Assembly: GCA_025058005.1 (NCBI GenBank)
Contig: JANXDN010000001.1
Span: 1 to 20,282 of the forward strand
Origin: Candidatus Aenigmatarchaeota archaeon
GTDB lineage: Archaea > Aenigmatarchaeota > Aenigmatarchaeia > CG10238-14
Length of the DNA stretch: 20,282 nt
Direction: 5' to 3'
Below are positions 7,868 to 13,711 of this stretch, one piece after another. Within the stretch, counting starts at the first letter, position 1. Each line of letters starts with the position of its first letter. The translations under genes were made by a program, and so were the position numbers. The notes beneath the pieces were generated by a model. That model saw nothing but the letters and a program-made list of their open reading frames with translations. It was not told where the DNA came from and did not search any database.

Positions 7868-8568
7868 AGAAAAAATTTGACACTTGGCAATATGTTGCTG
7901 TCGCTTTGATATCGATTTTGATATTTATCTCAGGATTTATATTAGGGAGAAAAATAACCCATCTTCAGACAAGCTATTTGAACTCCGAAATAGAATCTGT
8001 TTATTCTGATGTGCAGGAAAATATTATAGATTTTTTTATTTTAGAAATCTCTGGAAAAACCGATGAGGAAAAAAGAGTTGCGTGTGATTTTTTCAACCAA
8101 AGGATCTATAAGATTAGTGATAGAGTTGGAGAGCTGGCAAAAAATATTGAAACATTTGAGAAAAATAATGGTTTTGAGGATAAAGAGTACAAAAAGTTAA
8201 AATCAAAGTATATGGATTTTCTTTTAAGACAATGGTTGTTTTCGAAAAAGATAAAAGACTCGTGTGGTGGTAATTTTTCGATTATCATTTTCTTTTATAG
8301 GAATGTTCCTCCTTGTCAAGAGTGCATTGATCAAGGTATAGTGTTAGATTATTTCAAAAAAGAGCTTGGAGAAAAATTATTTATTTTCTCTTTTGATACA
8401 GGGATAGATAGTCCATCGGTTCTGTATATGATGAACCTGTACAATATTACTCGCGTGCCTTCCGTTGTTTTTGAGGAAAAAGTATATAATCGCTTTGTAA
8501 GTAAGGATGAGGTTCAAAAAGAACTGTGCAGTAAAAATATAGACGGGCTATTATGTGATGGCTTTTAA
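7861..8568 (+). CDS. Membrane-anchored thioredoxin-fold protein
   Basis: The 235-residue product has an N-terminal membrane helix (about 12-28), a charged helical stretch (about 35-130, probably coiled), and a C-terminal thioredoxin-like domain from about 138. That domain begins with a strand (SIIIFFYRN) and PPCQECI, with a CxxC pair at 152/155. The later RVPSVVFEE carries the cis-proline (P200) expected beside the CxxC. Such proteins exchange or reduce disulfides on the outer side of the membrane. CQEC is not one of the common active-site pairs, and the family is not recognised. The start ATG lies inside the end of the glycosyltransferase gene, suggesting a shared job. Further cysteines (75, 135, 223, 232) are present. 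Confidence 0.72.
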   Translation: MVKKKFDTWQYVAVALISILIFISGFILGRKITHLQTSYLNSEIESVYSDVQENIIDFFILEISGKTDEEKRVACDFFNQRIYKISDRVGELAKNIETFEKNNGFEDKEYKKLKSKYMDFLLRQWLFSKKIKDSCGGNFSIIIFFYRNVPPCQECIDQGIVLDYFKKELGEKLFIFSFDTGIDSPSVLYMMNLYNITRVPSVVFEEKVYNRFVSKDEVQKELCSKNIDGLLCDGF

Positions 8569-8614
8569 ATCTTTTCCACTAGTGAAACTCGTGTTTGTTT
8601 TCTAATATTTAGAT

Positions 8615-8710
8615 TGCAGGGGGAGAGATTCGAACTCTCGAACTCACTAAGAGACAGGATTTCTTTAAACATCTTAAGTCCTGCGCCGTTGGCCGCTTGG
8701 CTACCCCTGC
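8615..8710 (-). tRNA. tRNA-Leu, anticodon TAA, with a 12-nt intron
   Basis: The minus strand gives acceptor GCAGGGG/CCCCTGC, D arm GCC/GGC, T arm GAGAG-TTCGAAT-CTCTC and a long variable arm CTC-TTAGT-GAG. The anticodon stem is CAGGA/TCCTG (8683-8679 with 8659-8655). The region between holds 19 bases instead of 7. Removing 12 bases after position 37 (8672-8661) leaves the normal loop CTTAAGA with anticodon TAA (8676-8674) and a purine at 37. TTAA of the loop can pair with TTAA in the intron as a 4-bp central helix, like a relaxed bulge-helix-bulge site for the archaeal splicing endonuclease. CCA is not encoded. It follows rpoD on the same strand. Confidence 0.93.
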
Positions 8711-8728
8711 ACAGTTTTGTATTATTAA

Positions 8729-8738
8729 TTTATATTAA
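8729..8738 (-). promoter_or_regulatory. TATA box of tRNA-Leu(UAA)
   Basis: TAATATAAAT on the minus strand is centred about 23 bases before the tRNA 5' end and lies between the rpoD stop and the tRNA. It suggests that the tRNA has its own promoter, although read-through from rpoD is also possible. Confidence 0.4.
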
Positions 8739-8754
8739 AAATTCGGTAAAATAA

Positions 8755-9369
8755 TTAAATTTTTATTCTCTCTAAATCCTTAGAAAAATCCTCTAACTTT
8801 CTTTTTAATACCTTTAAAGCTTGGAGAAAGACCTCGTCAACTTTTAACCCACAAACACTTTCTATGGTGAAAATATACTTGTTGTCTTCTGCTTTATACC
8901 CAACTACAGCCCCTTGCCATTTTGCGTGTTTTCTGCCGGTGCCTAATTCTGCATATGCTTCCAACTCAAGCACTTGACCTTCCATTAATTCTACAATTGG
9001 TATTTTGTCAAAAACCGGTTTTACTCTATCGTCTGTTGTTTTCAAATCGCCAGAATAAACCATAACCGGTCCTGTTTTCTTTAATGCAAAAGCTACTTGA
9101 CATCTCGTGCATCCTTTGCCTTCGCACACGCACTCATCTCTAAAATTGAAGTAGTCTGGATTAAAAGTTAATGGAATTAGACCGAGACGATGTGCTATTA
9201 TTTCGTCCCACAAAATAGAGTCGTTTGCATGAAAATCTACCCATTCTATTGCCATTGTAGGAATTTCTGAAATCATTATTCTTCTCAATTCTCCTGCAAG
9301 GGCTGAATTTATCCCTTCTATTTGAACTTTCATTTTGTAATCATTTTTTTCGACTATCTTTACCTTCAA
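8755..9369 (-). CDS. rpoD: DNA-directed RNA polymerase subunit D (Rpb3 homologue), short form
   Basis: RpoD forms with RpoL the platform on which the archaeal RNA polymerase assembles. The N-terminus shows the alpha/Rpb3 dimerisation region (GINSALAGELRRIMISEIPT, about residues 19-38), then DEIIAHRLGLIPL. A cysteine cluster CVCEGKGCTRC (about 81-91) follows, then HAKWQGAVVGYKAED and a C-terminal helix. The product has 204 residues, where many archaeal RpoD proteins have about 260. The ferredoxin-like [4Fe-4S] domain 3 is absent, as known for several archaeal lineages. The start is TTG (9367-9369), supported by GGTGG 5 bases upstream and a TATA box about 30 bases upstream. Usual ribosomal-protein neighbours are missing; the next gene downstream on the strand is a tRNA-Leu. 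Confidence 0.95.
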   Translation of the reverse strand: MKVKIVEKNDYKMKVQIEGINSALAGELRRIMISEIPTMAIEWVDFHANDSILWDEIIAHRLGLIPLTFNPDYFNFRDECVCEGKGCTRCQVAFALKKTGPVMVYSGDLKTTDDRVKPVFDKIPIVELMEGQVLELEAYAELGTGRKHAKWQGAVVGYKAEDNKYIFTIESVCGLKVDEVFLQALKVLKRKLEDFSKDLERIKI

Positions 9370-9395
9370 AAAACCACCAAAGATTAAGACACTTT

Positions 9396-9403
9396 AATAT
9401 AAA
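9396..9403 (-). promoter_or_regulatory. TATA box of rpoD
   Basis: TTTATATT on the minus strand, about 26 bases before the predicted transcript start near 9374. That leaves a short leader carrying GGTGG and then the TTG start codon. Confidence 0.5.
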
Positions 9404-9418
9404 TCAATTTAATATTTT

Positions 9419-9450
9419 TAATGTTTACTCTTCATTCATTTGAAACATTA
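9419..9450. repeat. 8-bp inverted repeat between rpoD and the Cas4-like gene
   Basis: TAATGTTT (9419-9426) and its exact complement AAACATTA (9443-9450) are separated by 16 bases in the divergent intergenic region. It could be an operator or a hairpin; the spacing of about two helical turns would suit a dimeric regulator. Confidence 0.45.
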
Positions 9451-9517
9451 CGAGCCTAATAAAGTTTAGTTTTCATAACAAAAATATTGTTGGTGTTATT
9501 TAGCTGCTTTTATGTTA

Positions 9518-9525
9518 TTTATAAA
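9518..9525 (+). promoter_or_regulatory. TATA box of the Cas4-like gene
   Basis: TTTATAAA is centred 27 bases before ATG 9549. It supports a leaderless start there rather than at TTG 9528, which is only 3 bases after the box. Confidence 0.55.
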
Positions 9526-9548
9526 AATTGTTGACTAATATTTTGATT

Positions 9549-10214
9549 ATGAAAAAAATAAACGGTATTTTAATAGTAGATGGTATTTCTTGCTTTCCTG
9601 TTTCTTGGCTGTCTAGTAGAGATTTTTGCGAGTATCAGCTGTATTTGGAGAAAATAAAAAATGTGAGAGTAGAAAAAACTATAGAAATGGTAATGGGAAG
9701 TGAAATACACAAAAAACTTGAAGAGGAATTTTTGTTGAAAGTTACTGAAAAAATGAGTATTTGGGACTCGCTGGAAATATCTAAAAAAGAATATCGAAGC
9801 TTTCTCGTGAGAGAGCTTGAAGTTGTGTCAAAGAGGTATGGTATTTATGGAAAAATTGACGAAGTGCAAATCTTCCCTGATAAAATACTCATAATAGACG
9901 ATAAACCTGGGAAGAAGGTGTATAATGGGGTGAAAAAACAAGTTTGGGGATACGCATTATGCTTTATTGACCAGTTTAACCCAGATAGAGATGTGTTTAC
10001 TGCTGTTAGAAGTACTGATGATGGAGAGTTTTCTTGGAAGGAAAAATTTGATGAAAATTCTGCCGATTTGGTTTTAAACGATATATTGGAAATTCATGAT
10101 TTAATTAAGGAAGTTAGAGTGCCAAAATCTACTCTTAATCTGAATAAATGCGGTAGATGTAGGTTTAGAGAGGTATGTGATAGGTGTTTGGTAAAGGCGC
10201 CAGCTGGCAAGTGA
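9549..10214 (+). CDS. Cas4-like PD-(D/E)XK iron-sulfur nuclease
   Basis: The 221-residue product carries the Cas4/RecB-type nuclease layout. The N-terminal VSWLSSRDFCEYQLYL contains the first cluster cysteine (C27). MGSEIHKKLEEEF contains the conserved histidine (H54). The catalytic core is GKIDEV (D104) and IIDDKPG (D117, K119), then QVWGY (Q131, Y135). The C-terminal CGRCRFREVC (C201, C204, C210) completes the four cysteines of the [4Fe-4S] site; C213 is extra. Cas4 proteins trim prespacers in CRISPR adaptation, and solo Cas4-like proteins are also known in archaea and viruses. No Cas1 or CRISPR array is in the window, so the role here is open. An HTH and a Cas2-like gene follow on the same strand. 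Confidence 0.85.
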   Translation: MKKINGILIVDGISCFPVSWLSSRDFCEYQLYLEKIKNVRVEKTIEMVMGSEIHKKLEEEFLLKVTEKMSIWDSLEISKKEYRSFLVRELEVVSKRYGIYGKIDEVQIFPDKILIIDDKPGKKVYNGVKKQVWGYALCFIDQFNPDRDVFTAVRSTDDGEFSWKEKFDENSADLVLNDILEIHDLIKEVRVPKSTLNLNKCGRCRFREVCDRCLVKAPAGK

Positions 10215-10235
10215 GAGTTCGTGGTAGATTATAAC

Positions 10236-10508
10236 ATGAAGCAAGAGACTATTAAAAAAATCAATAAAATTCTTTTTGTGCTTAAAGAAACCCAAGATTG
10301 GCTCCATTTAAGGGAAATAAGCAGAAGAACTGGGATACATCACCAAACAATATCAGAAATTTTAGATAAATACTTAAATCAGTTTGTTTTAATTCAAAAT
10401 TTTGAAGAATACGGTTTAAAGCTCAAATTAGTTAAATTAAAGGACAAAAAAGTCGATTTAAAAAGTGTATTAACTTATTTGAAGTATATGAAGAAAATTG
10501 AAGAATAA
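10236..10508 (+). CDS. Small winged-helix DNA-binding protein
   Basis: The 90-residue product starts MKQETIKKINKILFVL. A helix-turn-helix covers LHLREISRRTGIHHQTISEI (about residues 23-42), followed by a hydrophobic stretch that could form the wing. The C-terminus is basic and helical. The gene begins 21 bases after the Cas4-like stop; GTG 10221 is an alternative start adding five residues. The stop codon lies inside the first of two palindromic 13-base sites that frame the next promoter, so this protein is a candidate to bind them. Followed by a Cas2-like gene, the pair resembles a PaaX-type regulator (winged helix plus Cas2-like domain) split into two genes. Confidence 0.7.
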   Translation: MKQETIKKINKILFVLKETQDWLHLREISRRTGIHHQTISEILDKYLNQFVLIQNFEEYGLKLKLVKLKDKKVDLKSVLTYLKYMKKIEE

Positions 10509-10519
10509 TACATATTACA
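10506..10519. promoter_or_regulatory. Operator-like palindrome, copy 1
   Basis: TAATACATATTACA contains the perfect palindrome TAATA-CA-TATTA (10506-10517). Copy 2 at 10575-10587 repeats AATA-NN-TATTACA with only the central two bases changed (CA to TG). This copy overlaps the stop codon of the HTH gene. Confidence 0.45.
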
Positions 10520-10550
10520 AATGGGGTTTAATTTTTCATTATTTTGTGGG

Positions 10551-10565
10551 AAAGGTTAAAATTTT
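10551..10565 (+). promoter_or_regulatory. BRE/TATA promoter of the Cas2-like gene
   Basis: AAAGG followed by TTAAAATTT is a plausible BRE and TATA pair. Its centre is 27 bases before ATG 10587, pointing to a leaderless start there. The promoter lies between the two palindromic sites. Confidence 0.45.
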
Positions 10566-10574
10566 CTTTTTTGC

Positions 10575-10587
10575 AATATGTATTACA
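10575..10587. promoter_or_regulatory. Operator-like palindrome, copy 2
   Basis: AATATGTATTACA covers the predicted transcription start and touches the ATG at 10587. Eleven bases (10575-10585) are the exact reverse complement of 10506-10516. A protein bound here would block initiation. Confidence 0.45.
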
Positions 10588-10802
10588 TGACGTTTTTATT
10601 AATCTATGATATCCCAAGAAATAAGAATGCTTTGCTCGTTAGAGTATGGAGAAAGCTTAAGAAGATGGATGCTAAAAAAATAACGAATTCTGTATGGTCG
10701 GTAGAAGACGATGAAAAAATTACTGCTTTTCATGAGATTAAAGAAGCGATAAATAAAGCTGGTGGGGAAGCGAAAATAATGAAGGTGGTCTTTATTGAGT
10801 GA
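10587..10802 (+). CDS. Cas2-like ferredoxin-fold protein
   Basis: The 71-residue product shows the Cas2 pattern. A first strand ends in FLLIYDIP with Asp 8 at the place of the Cas2 acidic residue. A basic helix (ALLVRVWRKLKKMDAKK) follows, then ITNSVWSVE, matching the Q-x-S-V-(F/W)-E strand. A second helix and a final strand (AKIMKVVFI) complete the fold. Cas2 dimers bridge Cas1 in spacer integration; relatives include the PaaX C-terminal domain and VapD. It lacks the longer C-terminal part of many Cas2 proteins. ATG 10587 is chosen over ATG 10578 from the TATA spacing. It overlaps the start of kae1 by 8 bases, so the two are probably translated together. Whether it is a nuclease or only structural is open. 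Confidence 0.7.
   Translation: MTFLLIYDIPRNKNALLVRVWRKLKKMDAKKITNSVWSVEDDEKITAFHEIKEAINKAGGEAKIMKVVFIE
10782..10788 (+). promoter_or_regulatory. Ribosome binding site of kae1
   Basis: AAGGTGG lies 6 bases before TTG 10795, inside the Cas2-like gene. It supports the TTG start and ties kae1 translation to its upstream neighbour. Confidence 0.55.
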
Positions 10803-11763
10803 GATATGTCTCGGTATTGAGTCTACAGCACATACTTTTGGGATAGGAATAGTTGATGAAGAGGGAAATATACTATATGACGAAAAGTCTTTTTACGAAC
10901 CTCCTGTGGGTGAGGGGTTGACACCTCGCAAAGTCTTTGAATATCATGCTGGAAATGTTGGAAAAATAGTCAAAGGTGCAATCTCCAGAGAAATATCTGT
11001 CGTTGCATTCTCGCAAGGACCTGGTTTACCAAATTGTTTGTCTCTCGGTGCAACCATAGCAAGATATCTTTCTTTAAAATTAAATTTACCTCTTGTTGGC
11101 GTAAACCATTGCTTGGCTCATATAGAGATTGCCAAAATGCTAACAAAATGTAAAGATCCTGTTGTAGTTTATTGCTCAGGTGGTAATACCCAAATCTTAG
11201 CATTAGTAGACGGGAGATATAGAATATTTGGCGAAACGCTTGATATTCCCATAGGGAATGCTTTCGATATGCTTGCAAGAATTTTAGGCTTAAGCATGCC
11301 TGGTGGTCCAAAAATAGAGGAGTTGGCAAAAAGCGGCAAATGGGTGGAATTACCTTATGTTGTAAAAGGTATGGATTTTTCTTTTTCTGGCATAGTAACA
11401 GAATGTGAGAAACTTTGTAAAAAATCTGTGAGAAAGGAAGATATAGCTTACTCTTTCCAAGAAACGTGTTTCTCTATGATAACAGAAGCTACTGAAAGGG
11501 CTTTAGCTCACACAGAAAAGAATGAAGTATTGGTGACTGGAGGTGTGGCAGCCAATAGGAGATTTAATGAAATGCTCGAGATTATGTGCAAAGATAGAGG
11601 TGCAAAGCTTTATTCGGTCCCTATTAAATATGCTGGTGATAATGGTGTTATGATAGCCTGGACTGGTATGAAAATGTTTAAGACTGGTATAACAACTAGA
11701 TTAAGTGAGTCTCAAATAAAGAAGGATTGGAGAGTAGATGAAGTTGACGTGAAATGGACGTGA
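10795..11763 (+). CDS. kae1: Kae1/TsaD family tRNA threonylcarbamoyltransferase
   Basis: This is the catalytic subunit of the KEOPS complex, which transfers the threonylcarbamoyl group to A37 of ANN-reading tRNAs to make t6A. The 322-residue product has the ASKHA fold: LGIESTAHTFGIGI (6-19), FSQGPGLPN (72-80), metal-binding HCLAH (H105, H109), YCSGGNTQ (126-133), IPIGNAFDMLAR (151-162), LVTGGVAANRRFNEM and the C-terminal metal ligand in YAGDNG (D282). No Bud32 kinase domain is fused, unlike in many euryarchaea. The TTG start overlaps the Cas2-like gene by 8 bases and has a good ribosome binding site. No separate promoter is seen, so an essential gene seems to share transcription with the Cas2-like gene. 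Confidence 0.96.
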   Translation: MSEICLGIESTAHTFGIGIVDEEGNILYDEKSFYEPPVGEGLTPRKVFEYHAGNVGKIVKGAISREISVVAFSQGPGLPNCLSLGATIARYLSLKLNLPLVGVNHCLAHIEIAKMLTKCKDPVVVYCSGGNTQILALVDGRYRIFGETLDIPIGNAFDMLARILGLSMPGGPKIEELAKSGKWVELPYVVKGMDFSFSGIVTECEKLCKKSVRKEDIAYSFQETCFSMITEATERALAHTEKNEVLVTGGVAANRRFNEMLEIMCKDRGAKLYSVPIKYAGDNGVMIAWTGMKMFKTGITTRLSESQIKKDWRVDEVDVKWT

Positions 11764-11783
11764 AGTTGTTTTCCAAAAAGTTA

Positions 11784-11797
11784 ATTAATAAATAATT
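11784..11797 (+). promoter_or_regulatory. TATA region of the repeat-containing HTH gene
   Basis: The AT-rich box ATTAATAAATAATT lies about 22 bases before ATG 11812, which has no ribosome binding site. This fits a leaderless transcript. Confidence 0.4.
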
Positions 11798-11811
11798 TCA
11801 TTAATTAATTT

Positions 11812-12159
11812 ATGGGTTTAAAAGAAACGCTAAAACATATTTTTGGTATAAGAAAATTAACAGCAATTAACAGAAATCAACAGCAATTAACAGCAATTAA
11901 CAGAAATCAACAGTTGAGAATTCTAGAAAATATTAGAAAATCTGCAGATAGTTTGGAGCAAAACATGAGAGAGAAGGAAGTCTTGAAGCAGTTAGAAAAT
12001 CAGAACTTGAGCAGTGAAGAATTAGGTGGTTTGTTAAATATTTCAAGGAGTAGAGCAAACCAAATTTTATTAGATTTGGAAAAAAAAGGTCTTGTATACA
12101 GAATAAAATATGGAAAGAAAATATTGTGGGGTAAAATTAAAACAACTCATTCTCGCTAA
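11812..12159 (+). CDS. Winged-helix protein with tandem N-terminal repeat
   Basis: The 115-residue product has a short N-terminus, then LTAINRNQQ repeated twice (coded by 11851-11913), then a charged helix (ILENIRKSADSLEQNMREKE) that may form a coiled coil. A winged helix follows at about 63-108: LSSEELGGLLNISRSRANQI, then LLDLEKKGLVYRI. It looks like a DNA-binding regulator; the target is unknown. The HTH follows the coil, so dimerisation is likely. The start is leaderless. The 3' end overlaps the PRC-barrel gene on the other strand by 23 bases. I recognise no specific family. Confidence 0.68.
   Translation: MGLKETLKHIFGIRKLTAINRNQQQLTAINRNQQLRILENIRKSADSLEQNMREKEVLKQLENQNLSSEELGGLLNISRSRANQILLDLEKKGLVYRIKYGKKILWGKIKTTHSR
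11851..11913. repeat. Tandem repeat of 10-base units in a 30-base period
   Basis: CAGCAATTAA (A) and CAGAAATCAA (B) occur as A-B-A-A-B (11861-11910), preceded by a degenerate A and followed by CAG. The 30-base period appears twice (11851-11880, 11881-11910). Each 30 bases code 10 residues, so the protein repeats LTAINRNQQ. There are no spacers, so this is not a CRISPR array. Confidence 0.9.
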
Positions 12160-12400
12160 CGACCACAAAATCTCCTATGGATTTCACTGCGCTAAATGGT
12201 ATGAGTAGCCTTCCTTTTTCGTCCTCTTTTAAATTCAAATCTTTCAAAGCTTTAGTAGCACCTGCGACAACTATATTAAGCAACTCGCCGCTTTCTGTTA
12301 CAAAATCTATGTTACTTACCACGCCAAATCTTCTCCCTGTCTCCTCACTAATTATTGTTTTACCAATAACAGACTTTGCCTTAATTCTTGTTTCTGGCAT
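12137..12400 (-). CDS. PRC-barrel domain protein
   Basis: The 87-residue product is one PRC-barrel domain: KSVIGKTIISEETGRRFGVV (about 9-28), NIDFVTESGELLNIVV, then LLIPFSAVKSIGDFVVV. PRC barrels are small beta-barrels found in photosynthetic reaction centres, RimM and many archaeal single-domain proteins. Archaeal ones such as the CdpB proteins have been linked to cell division, but this copy's role is unknown. I choose ATG 12400 because GGTGA (12413-12409) lies 8 bases upstream; the open frame extends to 12490 but without support. A TATA-like TTTAAATA (about 12458-12451) would give a leader of about 28 bases. The 3' end overlaps the convergent HTH gene. Confidence 0.85.
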   Translation of the reverse strand: MPETRIKAKSVIGKTIISEETGRRFGVVSNIDFVTESGELLNIVVAGATKALKDLNLKEDEKGRLLIPFSAVKSIGDFVVVSENELF

Positions 12401-12526
12401 TCTATTTCTCACCTTTACATTATTTTGGTTGTTAATAATATATTTTTTACTATTTAAAAGGTTTGAGACGCGAACTCTAAACAACTTCATCTGAAAATGT
12501 CGGTGATCGAGTCAAATTAGTAAAAC

Positions 12527-13591
12527 CTAAGCTTCTGCAAGCAAAGTCTTCGCCTTGCCAGACAAAGAATAAACATATTTATTTGCTACTTTAACTCTTT
12601 TTATCAAATCTTCGTCCATCAACCTTTTCAAAATGTTGTTTACAGACCTGATAGCATGCTCTTTTGTTTTATAATCTTTTGTATCTATGCTTTCAACTAT
12701 TTCCGTAGGAGATAAATCTGGTTTTTTGTTTAATAGCTCCAGTATTTCTTTTTGTTTAGGTGTCAAAGTAAACTTTATTTGAACGCTTTTTGGTAATACT
12801 TTTCGGCTAAAAATTTCTTCAACCAAAGAGCTATTTATAGTTGTTAAATTTCTTGAAGCTGCCTCCTTTACAAGCTGATCACACACCTTGATAATCTCTC
12901 TTGGAAACCCGCCAGTAATCTGATAAATCTTTTTAACCGCATCTTGTGTGAACGGCTTTATCCCCTGCCCTCCAGCTCTGTCTATTCTTTTTTGAATCAA
13001 AGATTCTGTTTCCATCTCAGAAAGGGATTCTAAGTAAACTCTCGTGTTTATTCTCATTAAAAGTGTGGGCAAATCGACCTCGAGTTTTTTTTCAAATGTA
13101 TTTAGGCCAGCAAAAATCATAATAAGATTGGGTGATAGATCATTTATAGTTCTCAACCATTCTAAAACTTCTTGAGAGCATTCATGCGCTTCATCAACCA
13201 AAAAAACGGTTTTTTTGTTTGTTTTTTTGTTAATGTATTTTGGTAGATTGTTAACATTTATTTCTTTATATAATATCTTGTCAAGCAAAGTATAGCCTAG
13301 GGTATGTTTGAATAATTTTATTAGGTCTTCTTTTGATGCTGGAGGTTTTGGTACATAATAGCATTTAAAATTGTTATAAGCCTTTAATTGTGCTTTGAGC
13401 CACAATAATATCGTAGTTTTGCCTGCACCTGTCGGACCTATAATCATAGCTGCTTTATGTTGGTTAAAAACGTGTGATAACAATTGCTCAGTTTGCTGGG
13501 AATAACCGACCATAAGGTCTGGAGAAACTGTTAGAGTAAAGGGGTTTTTTGACCAACCAAACAACTTAAAATATTCGTATTTACCTTCCAT
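12527..13591 (-). CDS. ExeA-like AAA ATPase with C-terminal winged helix
   Basis: The 354-residue product begins FKLFGWSKNPFTLTVSPDLM, the typical opening of ExeA/GspA-type ATPases. Walker A is GPTGAGKTT (52-60) and Walker B is VFLVDEAHE (129-137). An Arg-bearing stretch (LLMRINTRVYLESLS) and a lid domain (ITGGFPREIIKVCDQLV) follow. The C-terminal part (about 270-350) is a winged helix: LTPKQKEILELLNKKPDLSP and later NILKRLMDEDLIKRVKV. Related proteins are used in secretion, transposition (TniB/IstB-like) and replication, so the exact role is open. With its DNA-binding end it most likely acts on DNA. It is preceded by a TATA-like CTTAAATTA about 30 bases before the start. The neighbours (PRC barrel, HTH) do not settle the role. 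Confidence 0.8.
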   Translation of the reverse strand: MEGKYEYFKLFGWSKNPFTLTVSPDLMVGYSQQTEQLLSHVFNQHKAAMIIGPTGAGKTTILLWLKAQLKAYNNFKCYYVPKPPASKEDLIKLFKHTLGYTLLDKILYKEINVNNLPKYINKKTNKKTVFLVDEAHECSQEVLEWLRTINDLSPNLIMIFAGLNTFEKKLEVDLPTLLMRINTRVYLESLSEMETESLIQKRIDRAGGQGIKPFTQDAVKKIYQITGGFPREIIKVCDQLVKEAASRNLTTINSSLVEEIFSRKVLPKSVQIKFTLTPKQKEILELLNKKPDLSPTEIVESIDTKDYKTKEHAIRSVNNILKRLMDEDLIKRVKVANKYVYSLSGKAKTLLAEA

Positions 13592-13711
13592 ATTATTTCA
13601 CACCAACTTCACAAATAGTTAATTTAAGTGATTTCAGTAATTTAAATGTTGCGTGAAGTTTTCGTGAAATTCAACGTGAAGTTTAATAAATTTATAAAAG
13701 TAATGTGTTTT

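Noticed and set aside
11851..11913. Possible CRISPR repeats near the Cas4-like and Cas2-like genes
   Set aside because: Units are only 10 bases, joined without spacers, and lie in frame inside a protein gene.
12401..12490. N-terminal extension of the PRC-barrel protein
   Set aside because: The ribosome binding site GGTGA at 12409-12413 and the domain boundary support ATG 12400.
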